Shown one piece after another: positions 16,741-25,547 of a stretch of DNA of 47,239 bases. Location of the stretch: NCBI GenBank assembly GCA_902362875.1, contig CABIYF010000023.1, positions 1-47,239 on the forward strand, given 5' to 3'. The number at the start of each line of letters is the position of its first letter. The stretch's first letter is position 1. The notes beneath the pieces were generated by a model. The model saw nothing but the letters and a program-made list of their open reading frames with translations, made no database searches and was not told the origin of the DNA. This stretch comes from Eubacteriaceae bacterium (GTDB lineage: Bacteria > Bacillota > Clostridia > Lachnospirales > Lachnospiraceae). The translations under genes were made by a program, and so were the position numbers.

Positions 16741-18198
16741 ATGATTTTAAAAGAGTTATTAGAACGTTCAGAATATACCCTCGTACAGGGAAGTGTGGAT
16801 ACAGAGATTTCCACATTAGTATATGATTCAAGAAAGATTGAAAAAGGCAGCGTATTCGTATGTATCAGCGGAGCAGCTTTTGACGGCCATAAGTTTGCAG
16901 CGCAGGCAGCCGAACTTGGTGCAGCAGCGATCGTTGTAGAGAAAGATGTGGAAGTACCAGAAAGTCTGACAGTTATTAAGTTTGATAACACAAGACTGGC
17001 TCTGGCAGAGATGTCAGCAGCATACTTTGGATATCCAGCAGAAGAGTTAACAACAATTGGTATTACAGGAACCAAAGGAAAGACAACAACAACTTATATG
17101 ATCCGTGCAGTCTTAGAACACGCAGGACAGAAGACAGGACTGATCGGAACGATCGAGACGATCATCGGAGATGAAAGAATTCCATCTGTCAATACAACAC
17201 CAGAATCTTACATCGTACAGGAATCTTTCCGTAAGATGGCAGATGCAGGACTTCAAAATGTTGTTATGGAAGTGTCCTCTCAGGCATTGATGCTTCATAG
17301 AACAAGTGGATTTGAATTCGATTATGGAATCTTTACAAATCTTGCAGAAGATCATATCGGTGAGAATGAGCATAAAGATATGGATGATTATATCCATTGC
17401 AAGAGTTTATTATTTAAACAGTGTAAACAGGGAATCGTCAATGGGGATGATGACTATGTAGAAAGAATCATCAAAGACCATACATGTGCGATCGAAACTT
17501 ATGGAATGAAAGACACAAACGATGTCTACGCAGAGAATATTACAAGAATTCAGGAACCTGGATACCTTGGGGTTGCATATGATCTCAAAGGAAAACAGGA
17601 ATACAACGTACATGTAGATATTCCTGGAGACTTTACAGTCTATAACTCACTGGCAGCAATCTCTCTTTGCCGTCATATGGGAATTGTTAAAGAAGATGTA
17701 TTATCCGCATTGAATACAATCCAGGTCAAAGGACGTTTAGAGATCATCAAGACTCCGGGAGATTATACATTAATGATCGACTATGCGCATAATGCAATGA
17801 GTCTTGAAAGTCTGTTAACAACAATCCGCAAATATAATCCAAAGAAGATCTACTGTTTATTTGGATGTGGTGGAAACCGTGCGAAAGCAAGACGTTATGA
17901 GATGGGAGAAGTATCTTCAAAACTTGCAGATCTTACAGTTGTAACATCTGATAACCCAAGAAATGAAGAACCAATGGATATCATCAATGACATTTTGATC
18001 GGTGTTCATAAAGCAGATGGAGAATATGTGACAATTCCGGATCGTAAAGAAGCGATCAAATATTGTATGGAACATGCCGGAGCAGGAGATATCGTTATCC
18101 TTGCAGGAAAAGGACATGAAGATTATCAGGAGATCAAAGGTGTCAAACATCATATGGATGAGAGAGACCTGATTCAGGAAATCATCGAAGGAAGATAG
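16741..18198 (+). CDS. murE: UDP-MurNAc-L-Ala-D-Glu:meso-diaminopimelate ligase MurE
   Basis: This 485-residue cytosolic ATP-dependent Mur ligase adds the third residue of the peptidoglycan stem. The ATP site is GITGTKGKTTTTYMI (about residues 105-119). The central domain has the carbamylated lysine region and YAHNAMSL, and the C-terminal domain has FGCGGNRAKARR. DNPRNEEP (about 402-409) is the DNPR signature of enzymes that select meso-DAP; lysine-adding enzymes lack this arginine. This matches the adjacent dapF and predicts a DAP-type cell wall. The gene is 35 bases downstream of dapF, so the two are probably co-transcribed. Confidence 0.97.
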   Translation: MILKELLERSEYTLVQGSVDTEISTLVYDSRKIEKGSVFVCISGAAFDGHKFAAQAAELGAAAIVVEKDVEVPESLTVIKFDNTRLALAEMSAAYFGYPAEELTTIGITGTKGKTTTTYMIRAVLEHAGQKTGLIGTIETIIGDERIPSVNTTPESYIVQESFRKMADAGLQNVVMEVSSQALMLHRTSGFEFDYGIFTNLAEDHIGENEHKDMDDYIHCKSLLFKQCKQGIVNGDDDYVERIIKDHTCAIETYGMKDTNDVYAENITRIQEPGYLGVAYDLKGKQEYNVHVDIPGDFTVYNSLAAISLCRHMGIVKEDVLSALNTIQVKGRLEIIKTPGDYTLMIDYAHNAMSLESLLTTIRKYNPKKIYCLFGCGGNRAKARRYEMGEVSSKLADLTVVTSDNPRNEEPMDIINDILIGVHKADGEYVTIPDRKEAIKYCMEHAGAGDIVILAGKGHEDYQEIKGVKHHMDERDLIQEIIEGR

Positions 18199-18244
18199 AA
18201 TATCTGTCTTTTGAAATATAAAGAAACAAAGGAGAATTACAAAC

Positions 18245-19120
18245 GTGGAAGCAAGAATTTCAGGAACAACAAAATTATTCGGACTGATCGGTTCACCAGT
18301 TTCACATTCCGCATCACCAGCGATGCAGAATTACGGTTTTCAGGCATGCGGAGTCGATGGAGCTTATCTTGCCTTTGATATTAAAGAAGAGGAAGTACCA
18401 GAATTCATCAAATCCATGCGTCTGTTAAACATTCAGGGATGCAATGTCACAATGCCAAACAAAACAGCAGCAGCTCAGAACATGGATGAATTATCACCAG
18501 CAGCAGAACTGATTGGGGCCGTAAACACAATTGTAAACAGAGATGGAAAATTATACGGACATATCACAGATGGTGAAGGTTTCGTTGCAAACTTAAAAGA
18601 CCACGGAATCGGTGTGGAAGGAAAAGATATCGTAATCTTCGGTGCAGGTGGAGCAGCAACAGCCATTCAGGTACAGTGTGCATTAGACGGAGCAAAATCT
18701 ATCACAATCTTCAACCCAAGAGATCCATTCTTTGAAAGAGCTGAGAAAATGGTAGAGAAGATCAAAGCCAAAGTACCAGCATGCCAGGTAGAATTATATG
18801 ATCTGGATGCAAAAGATACAATGCGTGCAAAGATTGATGCAGCAGATATCTTAGTAAATGGAACATTACTTGGAATGAAACCAAAAGAAGATACAACAGT
18901 AATCTCCGATACAACAATGTTCCATGAAGGATTAGTTGTAGCTGATGTTGTATACAATCCAGAAGAGACAAGATTCTTAAGAGAAGCAAAAGAACATGGA
19001 TGTATTACAGTTCCTGGAAAAGGAATGTTATTATGGCAGGGAGTTGCATCTTTCAAATTATTTACAGGAAAAGATATGCCTGTAGATGAAGTGAAAGAAA
19101 GATTCTTCCAGGGAGTATAA
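18245..19120 (+). CDS. aroE: Shikimate dehydrogenase
   Basis: This 291-residue enzyme reduces 3-dehydroshikimate to shikimate in aromatic amino acid synthesis. The substrate domain has FGLIGSPVSHSASPAMQN (about residues 13-30) and NVTMPNKTAA with the catalytic lysine. The NADP-binding domain has IVIFGAGGAATAIQVQ (about 128-143), and GKGMLLWQGV is the C-terminal marker. It starts with GTG at 18245, with aaggag about 9 bases upstream; no closer ATG fits the family. A strong terminator follows, ending the dapF-murE-aroE group. Confidence 0.96.
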   Translation: MEARISGTTKLFGLIGSPVSHSASPAMQNYGFQACGVDGAYLAFDIKEEEVPEFIKSMRLLNIQGCNVTMPNKTAAAQNMDELSPAAELIGAVNTIVNRDGKLYGHITDGEGFVANLKDHGIGVEGKDIVIFGAGGAATAIQVQCALDGAKSITIFNPRDPFFERAEKMVEKIKAKVPACQVELYDLDAKDTMRAKIDAADILVNGTLLGMKPKEDTTVISDTTMFHEGLVVADVVYNPEETRFLREAKEHGCITVPGKGMLLWQGVASFKLFTGKDMPVDEVKERFFQGV

Positions 19121-19150
19121 GATACATAGATTATAATATGGAATCTAAAA

Positions 19151-19190
19151 GATCAGAAACTGCAAATAAGCAGATTTCTGGTCTTTTTTT
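19151..19190 (+). terminator. Rho-independent terminator after aroE
   Basis: The arms gatcagaaactgc and gcagatttctggtc pair with one bulge around aaataa and are followed by seven T residues. This is one of the clearest terminators in the window. Confidence 0.9.
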
Positions 19191-19201
19191 CTTGCTGGCT
19201 T

Positions 19202-19209
19202 CATATACT
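19202..19209 (+). promoter_or_regulatory. Possible sporulation-sigma -10 element of spoIVA
   Basis: CATATACT lies 26 bases before spoIVA and resembles the SigmaE -10 consensus (CATACAnT). The same eight bases occur before the SleB-type gene at 43419-43426. No convincing -35 is visible here, so the call rests on the -10, the spacing and the known mother-cell expression of spoIVA. Confidence 0.35.
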
Positions 19210-19234
19210 TTATCAGTCTATAAAGGAGGAAACT

Positions 19235-20707
19235 ATGGATCAGTTTAATGTATATAAAGATATGAAGGCAAGAACGAATGGAGAGATTTACATAGGAGTT
19301 GTAGGGCCTGTTCGTACTGGAAAAAGTACATTTATCAAACGCTTTATGAATTTGATGGTTTTACCAAATATCGAAAATGAGAATGACAGAAACCGTGCAA
19401 ATGATGAACTTCCACAGTCATCCAGTGGCAAGACGATCATGACGACAGAGCCGAAGTTTGTCCCAAATGAAGCAGTTTCTATCAAAGTAGAGGGTGGAAT
19501 TGAATTAAATGTGCGTCTCATCGATTGTGTAGGATATATGGTGGAAGGTGCAACGGGGCATATGGAGGGAGAAGAGGAACGACTGGTAAAAACCCCATGG
19601 TTTGATTATGAGATTCCATTTACAAAGGCGGCAGCGATCGGGACGAAAAAAGTTATCACAGAACATTCTACGATCGGGATTGTTGTAACGTGTGATGGAT
19701 CTTTTGGTGAAATTGATGCAAAACAGTATGAACCTGCGGAAGGAGAAACGATCAATCAACTAAAAGCTTTAAAAAAACCATTTGTAGTATTATTAAATAC
19801 AATCCATCCGTATTCAGAAAGTACAAAACAATTAGCAGCACAAAAAGAAGAAAAATATGGAACGAAAGTTTTGCCGATAAATCTTGAACAAATGAAAAGA
19901 GATGATATTTATCAGATCCTTAAAAATGTATTGATGGAATTTCCAATTTCATCGATTGGTTTTTATGTTCCAAGATGGACGGAAATGCTAAAAAAAGACC
20001 ATCCGTTGAAAATGGAACTGCTCGAGATGGCAAGGGACGTGATCAATTCTAAGACAACAATGAAAGATATTTATGAAAATGAGGAAAAACAATATGAGTA
20101 CATAACAGACAGAAAACTGGAATCGGTAGCGATGGATAGTGGAGAGGTGATCATAGCGATAAAAGTCGGAGATTCCTATTACTATGATTTCTTAAGTGAG
20201 ACAACGGGAATGGAAATTCATAATGAATATGAATTTATTAAGATCATGGGTGAATTGTCAAAGAAAAAGAAGGAATATGAAGAAGTCGGGGAAGCTTTAG
20301 CAGCTGTTAAGCAACGTGGATATGGAGTTGTTACACCGACAAAAGAAGAAATTGTATTAGAACAGCCGCAGATTGTAAAGCATGGAAATAAATATGGAGT
20401 TAAGATCAAAGCAAGTGCTCCATCAATTCATATGATCCGGGCTAATATATCCACAGAGATAGCTCCGATCGTAGGCGAAGAATATCAGGCAAAAGATCTG
20501 ATGGAATACATCGAACAGGGATCTGAAAAACCAGGGGAAAGTATGTGGGATGTTAATATTTTTGGAAAAACACTGGAACAGCTTGTTGGAGACGGCATGC
20601 AGAGCAAGGCATTAAAAATGACAGATGAAAGCCAGCAAAAGCTTCAGGATACGATGGAAAAGATTATTAATGAGAGCAATGGAGGACTTGTCTGCATCAT
20701 TATCTAA
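19235..20707 (+). CDS. spoIVA: Stage IV sporulation protein A (spore coat morphogenetic ATPase)
   Basis: This 490-residue mother-cell protein hydrolyses ATP to polymerise around the forespore and form the coat basement layer. The N-terminal P-loop is GVVGPVRTGKSTFIKRFM (about residues 22-39). TTEPKFVPNEAV and RLIDCVGYMVEGATGHMEG (about 94-112) complete the TRAFAC-like NTPase. The middle region is helical, and the C-terminus ends GGLVCIII, the short hydrophobic tail typical of SpoIVA. Length is standard. Its presence shows an endospore-former. It stands alone between a terminator and the fabH promoter. Confidence 0.98.
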   Translation: MDQFNVYKDMKARTNGEIYIGVVGPVRTGKSTFIKRFMNLMVLPNIENENDRNRANDELPQSSSGKTIMTTEPKFVPNEAVSIKVEGGIELNVRLIDCVGYMVEGATGHMEGEEERLVKTPWFDYEIPFTKAAAIGTKKVITEHSTIGIVVTCDGSFGEIDAKQYEPAEGETINQLKALKKPFVVLLNTIHPYSESTKQLAAQKEEKYGTKVLPINLEQMKRDDIYQILKNVLMEFPISSIGFYVPRWTEMLKKDHPLKMELLEMARDVINSKTTMKDIYENEEKQYEYITDRKLESVAMDSGEVIIAIKVGDSYYYDFLSETTGMEIHNEYEFIKIMGELSKKKKEYEEVGEALAAVKQRGYGVVTPTKEEIVLEQPQIVKHGNKYGVKIKASAPSIHMIRANISTEIAPIVGEEYQAKDLMEYIEQGSEKPGESMWDVNIFGKTLEQLVGDGMQSKALKMTDESQQKLQDTMEKIINESNGGLVCIII

Positions 20708-20712
20708 GAGCA

Positions 20713-20741
20713 TTGACAAACGAAGCGAAAAAGAATATACT
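20713..20741 (+). promoter_or_regulatory. Strong fabH promoter
   Basis: A perfect TTGACA (20713-20718), a 17-base spacer and TATACT (20736-20741) form the strongest consensus promoter in this half of the window. It starts 6 bases after the spoIVA stop codon. Confidence 0.85.
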
Positions 20742-20755
20742 TTGATAGACAAAGT
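20739..20755. promoter_or_regulatory. Palindromic operator overlapping the fabH promoter (FabT-like)
   Basis: ACTTTG-ATAGA-CAAAGT is a perfect 6-5-6 palindrome covering the end of the -10 and the likely transcription start. Its size and TTTGA/CAAA arms resemble the 17-base sites of the MarR-family fatty acid regulator FabT in streptococci. Position on a fatty acid gene promoter supports a repressor site. No regulator gene is nearby. Confidence 0.55.
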
Positions 20756-20832
20756 GTTTTTTGTTTCATAAATTTTGAAGGTTTATGGAAGATCAAAGAG
20801 AAAAAGAAGCGATTAAGATAAGTGGAGTAATT

Positions 20833-21795
20833 ATGTCTGTAAAAATATTAGGAACAGGAAGTTTTCTTCCAGAAAAATCAGTAAGCAACGATGACCTTTC
20901 CAAAGTGATGGATACAAGCGATGAGTGGATCTCATCAAGAACAGGAATTCGAAGCAGACACATTTCAATTGAAGATACGACATCAACGATGGCGGTCAAA
21001 GCAGCAAAGAAAGCATTAGAGAATGCAGGGATCAGTGCGGAAGAATTAGATCATATTTTTGTTGCAACATTATCAGGAGATCATGCAACACCAAGTACAT
21101 CTTGTCAGGTGCAGAAAGGAATCGGAGCGGTCAATGCAGTATGCATGGATATCAATGCAGCATGTTCAGGATTTGTGTACGGATTGAATACAGCAATTGC
21201 ATATGCGAAGGCTGGAATGGGCAAGAAGATGATGATCATTGGAGTAGAGACATTATCTAAGATCCTTGACTGGAGTGACCGAAGTACTTGTGTACTATTT
21301 GGAGACGGAGCAGGCTGTGCGATCGTTGAAGCAGATGATTCAAGAGAGATTTATATTGATGCAGGTTCTGACGGAGCAAGAGGAGATGTCCTTACCTGTG
21401 AAGAAAGACATTTAAATAATCTTTTAGTCAAAGATGAAACACCAATGCAGCAGGTTGCCATGGATGGTCAGGAAGTGTTTAAATTTGCAGTCCGTATGGT
21501 GCCAAAGAGCATTACTAAAGTGCTTGACAAGGCAGGAGTTGACAAAGAGGAAGTTAAATATTTTGTGCTGCATCAGGCGAACAGAAGAATCATTGAGGCA
21601 GCAGCAAGAAGATTAAAACAGCCAATTGAGAAGTTCCCAATGAATGTGGATCGATGTGCGAATACTTCATCAGCAACAATCCCAATTCTTTTAGATGAGA
21701 TGAATCAGAAAGGTATGCTAAGTCGAGGAGACAAGATTGTTTTAAGTGGTTTTGGAGGAGGACTTACATGGGGATCTGTTTATCTCACATGGTAA
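20833..21795 (+). CDS. fabH: Beta-ketoacyl-ACP synthase III
   Basis: This 320-residue condensing enzyme starts type II fatty acid synthesis by joining acetyl-CoA to malonyl-ACP. The catalytic triad is visible: Cys in INAACSGFVYGL (about residue 112), His in VLHQANRRIIEAAARRL (about 244) and Asn in RCANTSSATIPILL (about 274). The C-terminal SGFGGGLTWGSVYL is normal. I chose the ATG at 20833 because the family starts MSVKILGTGSFLPE and gtggag lies just upstream; an in-frame ATG at 20785 would add 16 untypical residues. It is not next to other fab genes, has its own promoter and operator, and ends at a terminator. Confidence 0.96.
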   Translation: MSVKILGTGSFLPEKSVSNDDLSKVMDTSDEWISSRTGIRSRHISIEDTTSTMAVKAAKKALENAGISAEELDHIFVATLSGDHATPSTSCQVQKGIGAVNAVCMDINAACSGFVYGLNTAIAYAKAGMGKKMMIIGVETLSKILDWSDRSTCVLFGDGAGCAIVEADDSREIYIDAGSDGARGDVLTCEERHLNNLLVKDETPMQQVAMDGQEVFKFAVRMVPKSITKVLDKAGVDKEEVKYFVLHQANRRIIEAAARRLKQPIEKFPMNVDRCANTSSATIPILLDEMNQKGMLSRGDKIVLSGFGGGLTWGSVYLTW

Positions 21796-21827
21796 GAAGA
21801 TAATAAGTAAGATACGAATGAAAATAA

Positions 21828-21872
21828 AAATAGTCAGCTTTTATATAAAGAATCAAAGTTGACTATTTTTTT
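21828..21872 (+). terminator. Rho-independent terminator after fabH
   Basis: The arms aaatagtcagcttt and aaagttgactattt pair around an AT-rich loop and run into a T-tract. This makes fabH monocistronic. Confidence 0.88.
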
Positions 21873-21907
21873 ATGCGGTGAAAAAGCAGGAATCATGCAA
21901 TGCAGGA

Positions 21908-21936
21908 TTCTTTTTGAAACAAAAATATGGTATAAT
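21908..21936 (+). promoter_or_regulatory. Promoter of the small alarmone synthetase gene
   Basis: TTCTTT (21908-21913), a 17-base spacer and TATAAT (21931-21936), with an upstream TG (extended -10), lie 26 bases before the start codon at 21963. Confidence 0.65.
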
Positions 21937-21962
21937 GAGTGGATAAGTACAGGAGGGAATCA

Positions 21963-22766
21963 ATGGAATTACAGTTATGGAGAGAAATGCTCACCCCATA
22001 TGAGCTGGCAGTAGATGAACTTGTGTTAAAGTTTCGGCATATTATAAGAGAATACAGGAATGTCGGAAGGTATTCACCGATCGAACAGGTTGACGGACGT
22101 GTAAAATCAATTTCAAGTATCTTAGACAAGATGCAGAGAAAGAAGATTAATGTCAACGATGTGGAGAAGGAACTGGAAGATATTGCGGGAGTGAGGTTGA
22201 TCTGTCAGTTTGTGGAAGATATCGATAAGGTTTTAGAAATAATCGAAAGCCGCTCTGATATGGAAATCAAGAGCCACAAAGATTATATTTCACATTCCAA
22301 AGACAGTGGATACCGAAGCTATCATGTGATCATTTACTATGAAGTGAATACGATTTATGGGAAGAAACGGATTCAGGCAGAGATTCAGATCAGAACACTT
22401 GCAATGAATTTCTGGGCAACCGTAGAACATTCATTGCAGTATAAGTATAAAGGAGATATTCCAAAACATGTAACGGATAAGCTCCTTGTGGCATCCAATG
22501 CGATTGATGTATTAGATCATGAGATGTCAACGGTTCGAGATGAGATCATGGATGCACAGAATTCGTTCCGCAAGAAGTCAAATCTTGTATCAGAGATTCT
22601 TCATACGATGCAGAATTTATACAAAGTTGCAAATCGTCATGAAGTCTTAAAGATTCAGGATGAATTTTATAAAATATACGAGACAGGAGATATGGAACGC
22701 TTAGAGCATTTTAATAAGCAGCTGGATATTATCGCAGAAGGATATCGTGCTCAAAGCATTTCTTAG
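21963..22766 (+). CDS. Small alarmone synthetase, RelA/SpoT-domain (RelQ/YjbM-like)
   Basis: This 267-residue protein has a single (p)ppGpp synthetase domain. It lacks the HD hydrolase and the TGS/ACT regulatory domains of full-length Rel. Synthetase markers are GRVKSISSILDKMQRKKI (substrate-binding lysines), DIAGVRLICQFVEDI (about residues 75-89, catalytic Asp), DSGYRSYHVIIYY (about 117-129) and IQAEIQIRTLAMNFWATVEH (about 138-157, catalytic Glu in the EIQIRT box). A helical tail follows, as in tetrameric RelQ. It would make pppGpp or ppGpp from ATP and GTP or GDP. The ATG at 21963 has a strong aggaggg. The stop overlaps the upstream in-frame region of the next gene. Confidence 0.93.
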   Translation: MELQLWREMLTPYELAVDELVLKFRHIIREYRNVGRYSPIEQVDGRVKSISSILDKMQRKKINVNDVEKELEDIAGVRLICQFVEDIDKVLEIIESRSDMEIKSHKDYISHSKDSGYRSYHVIIYYEVNTIYGKKRIQAEIQIRTLAMNFWATVEHSLQYKYKGDIPKHVTDKLLVASNAIDVLDHEMSTVRDEIMDAQNSFRKKSNLVSEILHTMQNLYKVANRHEVLKIQDEFYKIYETGDMERLEHFNKQLDIIAEGYRAQSIS

Positions 22767-22773
22767 AAGAGAT

Positions 22774-24135
22774 ATGAAATTACCAGAATTATTTGAAGAG
22801 AAGATGAGACGCCTCTTAGGGGAGGACTTTGAAGAATACGAGAAGCATTTGGATGATCCGGCATATTATGGGATCAGAGTGAATACGTTAAAGATTTCCG
22901 TGGAGGACTTTTTAAAGATCTGTCCATTTAAAGTCACGAAAGTACCTTGGACAGACAATGGATTTTATGTAGACAGGGAAGAAAAACCATCCAAACACCC
23001 ATATTATCATGCAGGACTTTATTACATTCAGGAGCCAAGTGCGATGACACCAGCTTCTTATCTGCCAGTAGAACCAGGAGACCGTGTACTGGATCTGTGC
23101 GGAGCACCGGGTGGGAAGTCAACAGAACTTGGAGCAAAGCTAAAAGGTGAAGGCCTATTAGTATCCAATGATGTCAGCATTTCAAGAACCAAAGCCTTGA
23201 TCCGTAATATTGAGATGTTTGGAATCAGAAATGATATGATCCTTTGTACAGAAGCAAAATATCTAGTTCCATCAATGACTGGATTTTTCAATAAAATCTT
23301 AATTGATGCTCCATGTTCCGGGGAAGGAATGTTTCGAAAAGGAAATAATGAGATCAAGAACTGGCAGCAGAAAGGAAGCGAGCCATATGCCAAGTTACAG
23401 CGAGAGATCGTTGATGATGCGATCAAACTGTTAGCACCAGGTGGTATGCTGCTTTATTCTACCTGCACATTTTCACCAGAAGAAAATGAACAGGTGATCG
23501 AATATCTGTTAGAGAAGAATGATGATCTTTCCTTAGTGCCGATGAAGATGTGTGAAGGATTTGATCATGGGCACCCAGAATGGACATTAACAGGAAGAGA
23601 AGACATCAAACAGTGTATCAGACTATGGCCACATAAGATCAAGGGAGAAGGACATTTCCTTGCACTATTAAAGAAAGAAGACGGACCACAGCCAACATTT
23701 AAGTATGAAAAGATCAAGAAAGTCAAACTGACACCAGAGACCGAAGAATTTTTCAAACACTGTAAGATGGATATTGACTGGAGTCATGTCAGAGAACATC
23801 AGGGAAAATTATTCTATTTAAGAGAAGATATTCCAGAGATGAAAAAGGTCAGAGTTTTAAGAAAAGGGCTTTATTTAGGAGAGATGAAGAAAGGAAGATT
23901 CGAACCAAGCCAGTCCTTTGCGGTAGCGTTATCTGCAGATGAGTATGATCCATACCTTTCTTTTGATATCAATGATGAGAACACGATCAAATATTTAAAA
24001 TGCGAAACTTTAGATGTAGATACGAACACGGATGGAGTTCATCTGGTTGGAACAAATGAATTTCCACTGGGATGGGCGAAGATCAAAAAAGGGAGACTTA
24101 AGAATAAATATTCTTCCAGCTGGAGATGGTTATAA
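22774..24135 (+). CDS. RsmF-like rRNA cytosine-C5 methyltransferase (RsmB/NOP family)
   Basis: This 453-residue S-adenosylmethionine-dependent RNA m5C methyltransferase has a leading NOL1/NOP2/Sun domain and a C-terminal RNA-binding extension, as in RsmF. The cofactor site is VLDLCGAPGGKSTELGAKL (about residues 108-126). The catalytic cysteines lie in DAPCSGEGMFRKG (about 180-192) and YSTCTFSPEENEQV (about 228-241). The N-terminus contains GIRVNTLKIS. The target is likely a 16S rRNA cytosine, but the exact position cannot be assigned. I prefer the ATG at 22774 (family start, agaagag upstream) over the in-frame ATG at 22747. It overlaps the following rsuA-like gene by one base. Confidence 0.92.
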   Translation: MKLPELFEEKMRRLLGEDFEEYEKHLDDPAYYGIRVNTLKISVEDFLKICPFKVTKVPWTDNGFYVDREEKPSKHPYYHAGLYYIQEPSAMTPASYLPVEPGDRVLDLCGAPGGKSTELGAKLKGEGLLVSNDVSISRTKALIRNIEMFGIRNDMILCTEAKYLVPSMTGFFNKILIDAPCSGEGMFRKGNNEIKNWQQKGSEPYAKLQREIVDDAIKLLAPGGMLLYSTCTFSPEENEQVIEYLLEKNDDLSLVPMKMCEGFDHGHPEWTLTGREDIKQCIRLWPHKIKGEGHFLALLKKEDGPQPTFKYEKIKKVKLTPETEEFFKHCKMDIDWSHVREHQGKLFYLREDIPEMKKVRVLRKGLYLGEMKKGRFEPSQSFAVALSADEYDPYLSFDINDENTIKYLKCETLDVDTNTDGVHLVGTNEFPLGWAKIKKGRLKNKYSSSWRWL

Positions 24136-24863
24136 TGGCAAAGAAAACCAGATTAGATAAATTTTTGTGCGACAGTTTAAATATTACAAGAAAAGAAGCA
24201 GTCAAAAAAGGAAAAGTTACGATCAATGGGGAAGTAGTGAAGAAACCAGAGTGTAAACTGGATGCAGATGATGATCAAGTGGAATTTGAGCATCAGCCGG
24301 TTATATTTGAACAGTTTCATTATCTGATGCTTCATAAACCGCAAGGCGTTGTCTCTGCGACGAAGGACAATCACGATAAGACAGTGATCGATCTGATCCA
24401 TGAAGACTTTAAAGATAAACTTTTCCCGGTCGGCAGACTCGACAAAGATACCGAAGGACTGCTGCTTCTTACAGATGATGGAATGCTTGCACATGAATTA
24501 CTTTCTCCGAAGAAACATGTGGATAAAGTATATTTTGCAAAAGTAGCTGGCAGATTTACAGAAGAAGAGATTAAGAGATTTAGGGAAGGTTTGGATATTG
24601 GCAATGGAGAGAAGGCAAAAGAAGCATTTCTTGAGATATTGAAGGCAGGAGAAGATCAATCTGAAGTTCTTATCACGATCACGGAAGGCAAGTTTCATCA
24701 GGTAAAGCGTATGGCAAAAGCCGTCGGAAGTGAAGTGTTATATTTAAAAAGATTGTCTATGGGACCCTTAAAACTGGATGAGGAATTAGAGATTGGAACA
24801 TACAGGAGATTAAGCGCGGAAGAGCTACACAAACTAAAGGAGCATACAGATGTTAGAAAATAA
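24135..24863 (+). CDS. RsuA-family 16S rRNA pseudouridine synthase
   Basis: This 242-residue protein has an N-terminal S4 RNA-binding domain (RLDKFLCDSLNITRKEAVKK, about residues 5-24) and an RsuA-type catalytic domain. The catalytic aspartate is in PVGRLDKDTEGLLLLTDDG (about 98-116). The motif KFHQVKRMAKAVG is also typical. The closest function is pseudouridine 516 of 16S rRNA. The start codon shares its A with the stop of the upstream gene (TAATG). Coding continues into the HAD gene with a 14-base overlap, so several genes here are translationally coupled. Confidence 0.93.
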   Translation: MAKKTRLDKFLCDSLNITRKEAVKKGKVTINGEVVKKPECKLDADDDQVEFEHQPVIFEQFHYLMLHKPQGVVSATKDNHDKTVIDLIHEDFKDKLFPVGRLDKDTEGLLLLTDDGMLAHELLSPKKHVDKVYFAKVAGRFTEEEIKRFREGLDIGNGEKAKEAFLEILKAGEDQSEVLITITEGKFHQVKRMAKAVGSEVLYLKRLSMGPLKLDEELEIGTYRRLSAEELHKLKEHTDVRK

Positions 24864-25521
24864 AAAAGCAGTGATCTTTGATCTTGATGGGACATTAGTT
24901 GATTCTATGTGGATCTGGAAGGAGATTGATATCCGTTTCCTTGGAAAATATGGACTTGAAGTTCCTAAAGGATTAAACGACGAACTGGAAGGATACAGTT
25001 TTCATGAAACAGCTGTTTATTTTAAACAAAGATTTGAACTTCCACTTACGATCGAAGAGATCATGGAAACATGGAATCATATGGCTTCTGAGATTTATAT
25101 CAATGAGATCCGCTTAAAAGATGGAGTCAAAGAATTCATTGATCTGTTAAAAAAACGGAATATGAAGCTTGGGATCGCAACAAGCAATTCAAGAAAGCTT
25201 GCGAAAGACTGTTTAAGATCCAATGGAATTTTGGATGCGTTTGATTATATCTGTACATCTGATGAAGTTCCAAGAGGCAAGCCAGAGCCGGATGTTTATC
25301 TGCATGCTGCAAAGATGATCGATACCAGACCAGAAGATGCATTGGTATTTGAAGATATTCCATATGGACTTTTGGCAGGAAAGCGCGCTGGAATGGAAGT
25401 GTGTGCAGTCGAAGATCCGTATTCCCAAGGATCAGTCAAAGAAAAGAGAGAAATTGCAGATTATTATATTAATACATATTATGATATACTAGATGGAACC
25501 TATGAGACATTAAAGAGATAA
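24850..25521 (+). CDS. HAD family phosphatase (beta-phosphoglucomutase-like)
   Basis: This 223-residue HAD hydrolase has an alpha-helical cap of the beta-phosphoglucomutase/phosphatase subgroup. Motif I is FDLDGTLVDSMWIWKE (about residues 10-25), motif II is IATSNSRKLAK, motif III is the lysine in DEVPRGKPEPDVYL (about 137-150) and motif IV is VFEDIPYGLLAGKRAG (about 165-180). The WIWKEIDIRFL segment and cap sequence resemble small phosphatases common in Clostridia. The substrate is unknown. It starts inside the rsuA-like gene. Confidence 0.88.
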   Translation: MLENKKAVIFDLDGTLVDSMWIWKEIDIRFLGKYGLEVPKGLNDELEGYSFHETAVYFKQRFELPLTIEEIMETWNHMASEIYINEIRLKDGVKEFIDLLKKRNMKLGIATSNSRKLAKDCLRSNGILDAFDYICTSDEVPRGKPEPDVYLHAAKMIDTRPEDALVFEDIPYGLLAGKRAGMEVCAVEDPYSQGSVKEKREIADYYINTYYDILDGTYETLKR

Positions 25522-25547
25522 AAGATGCCATAAGAAAGGGTGATCAC

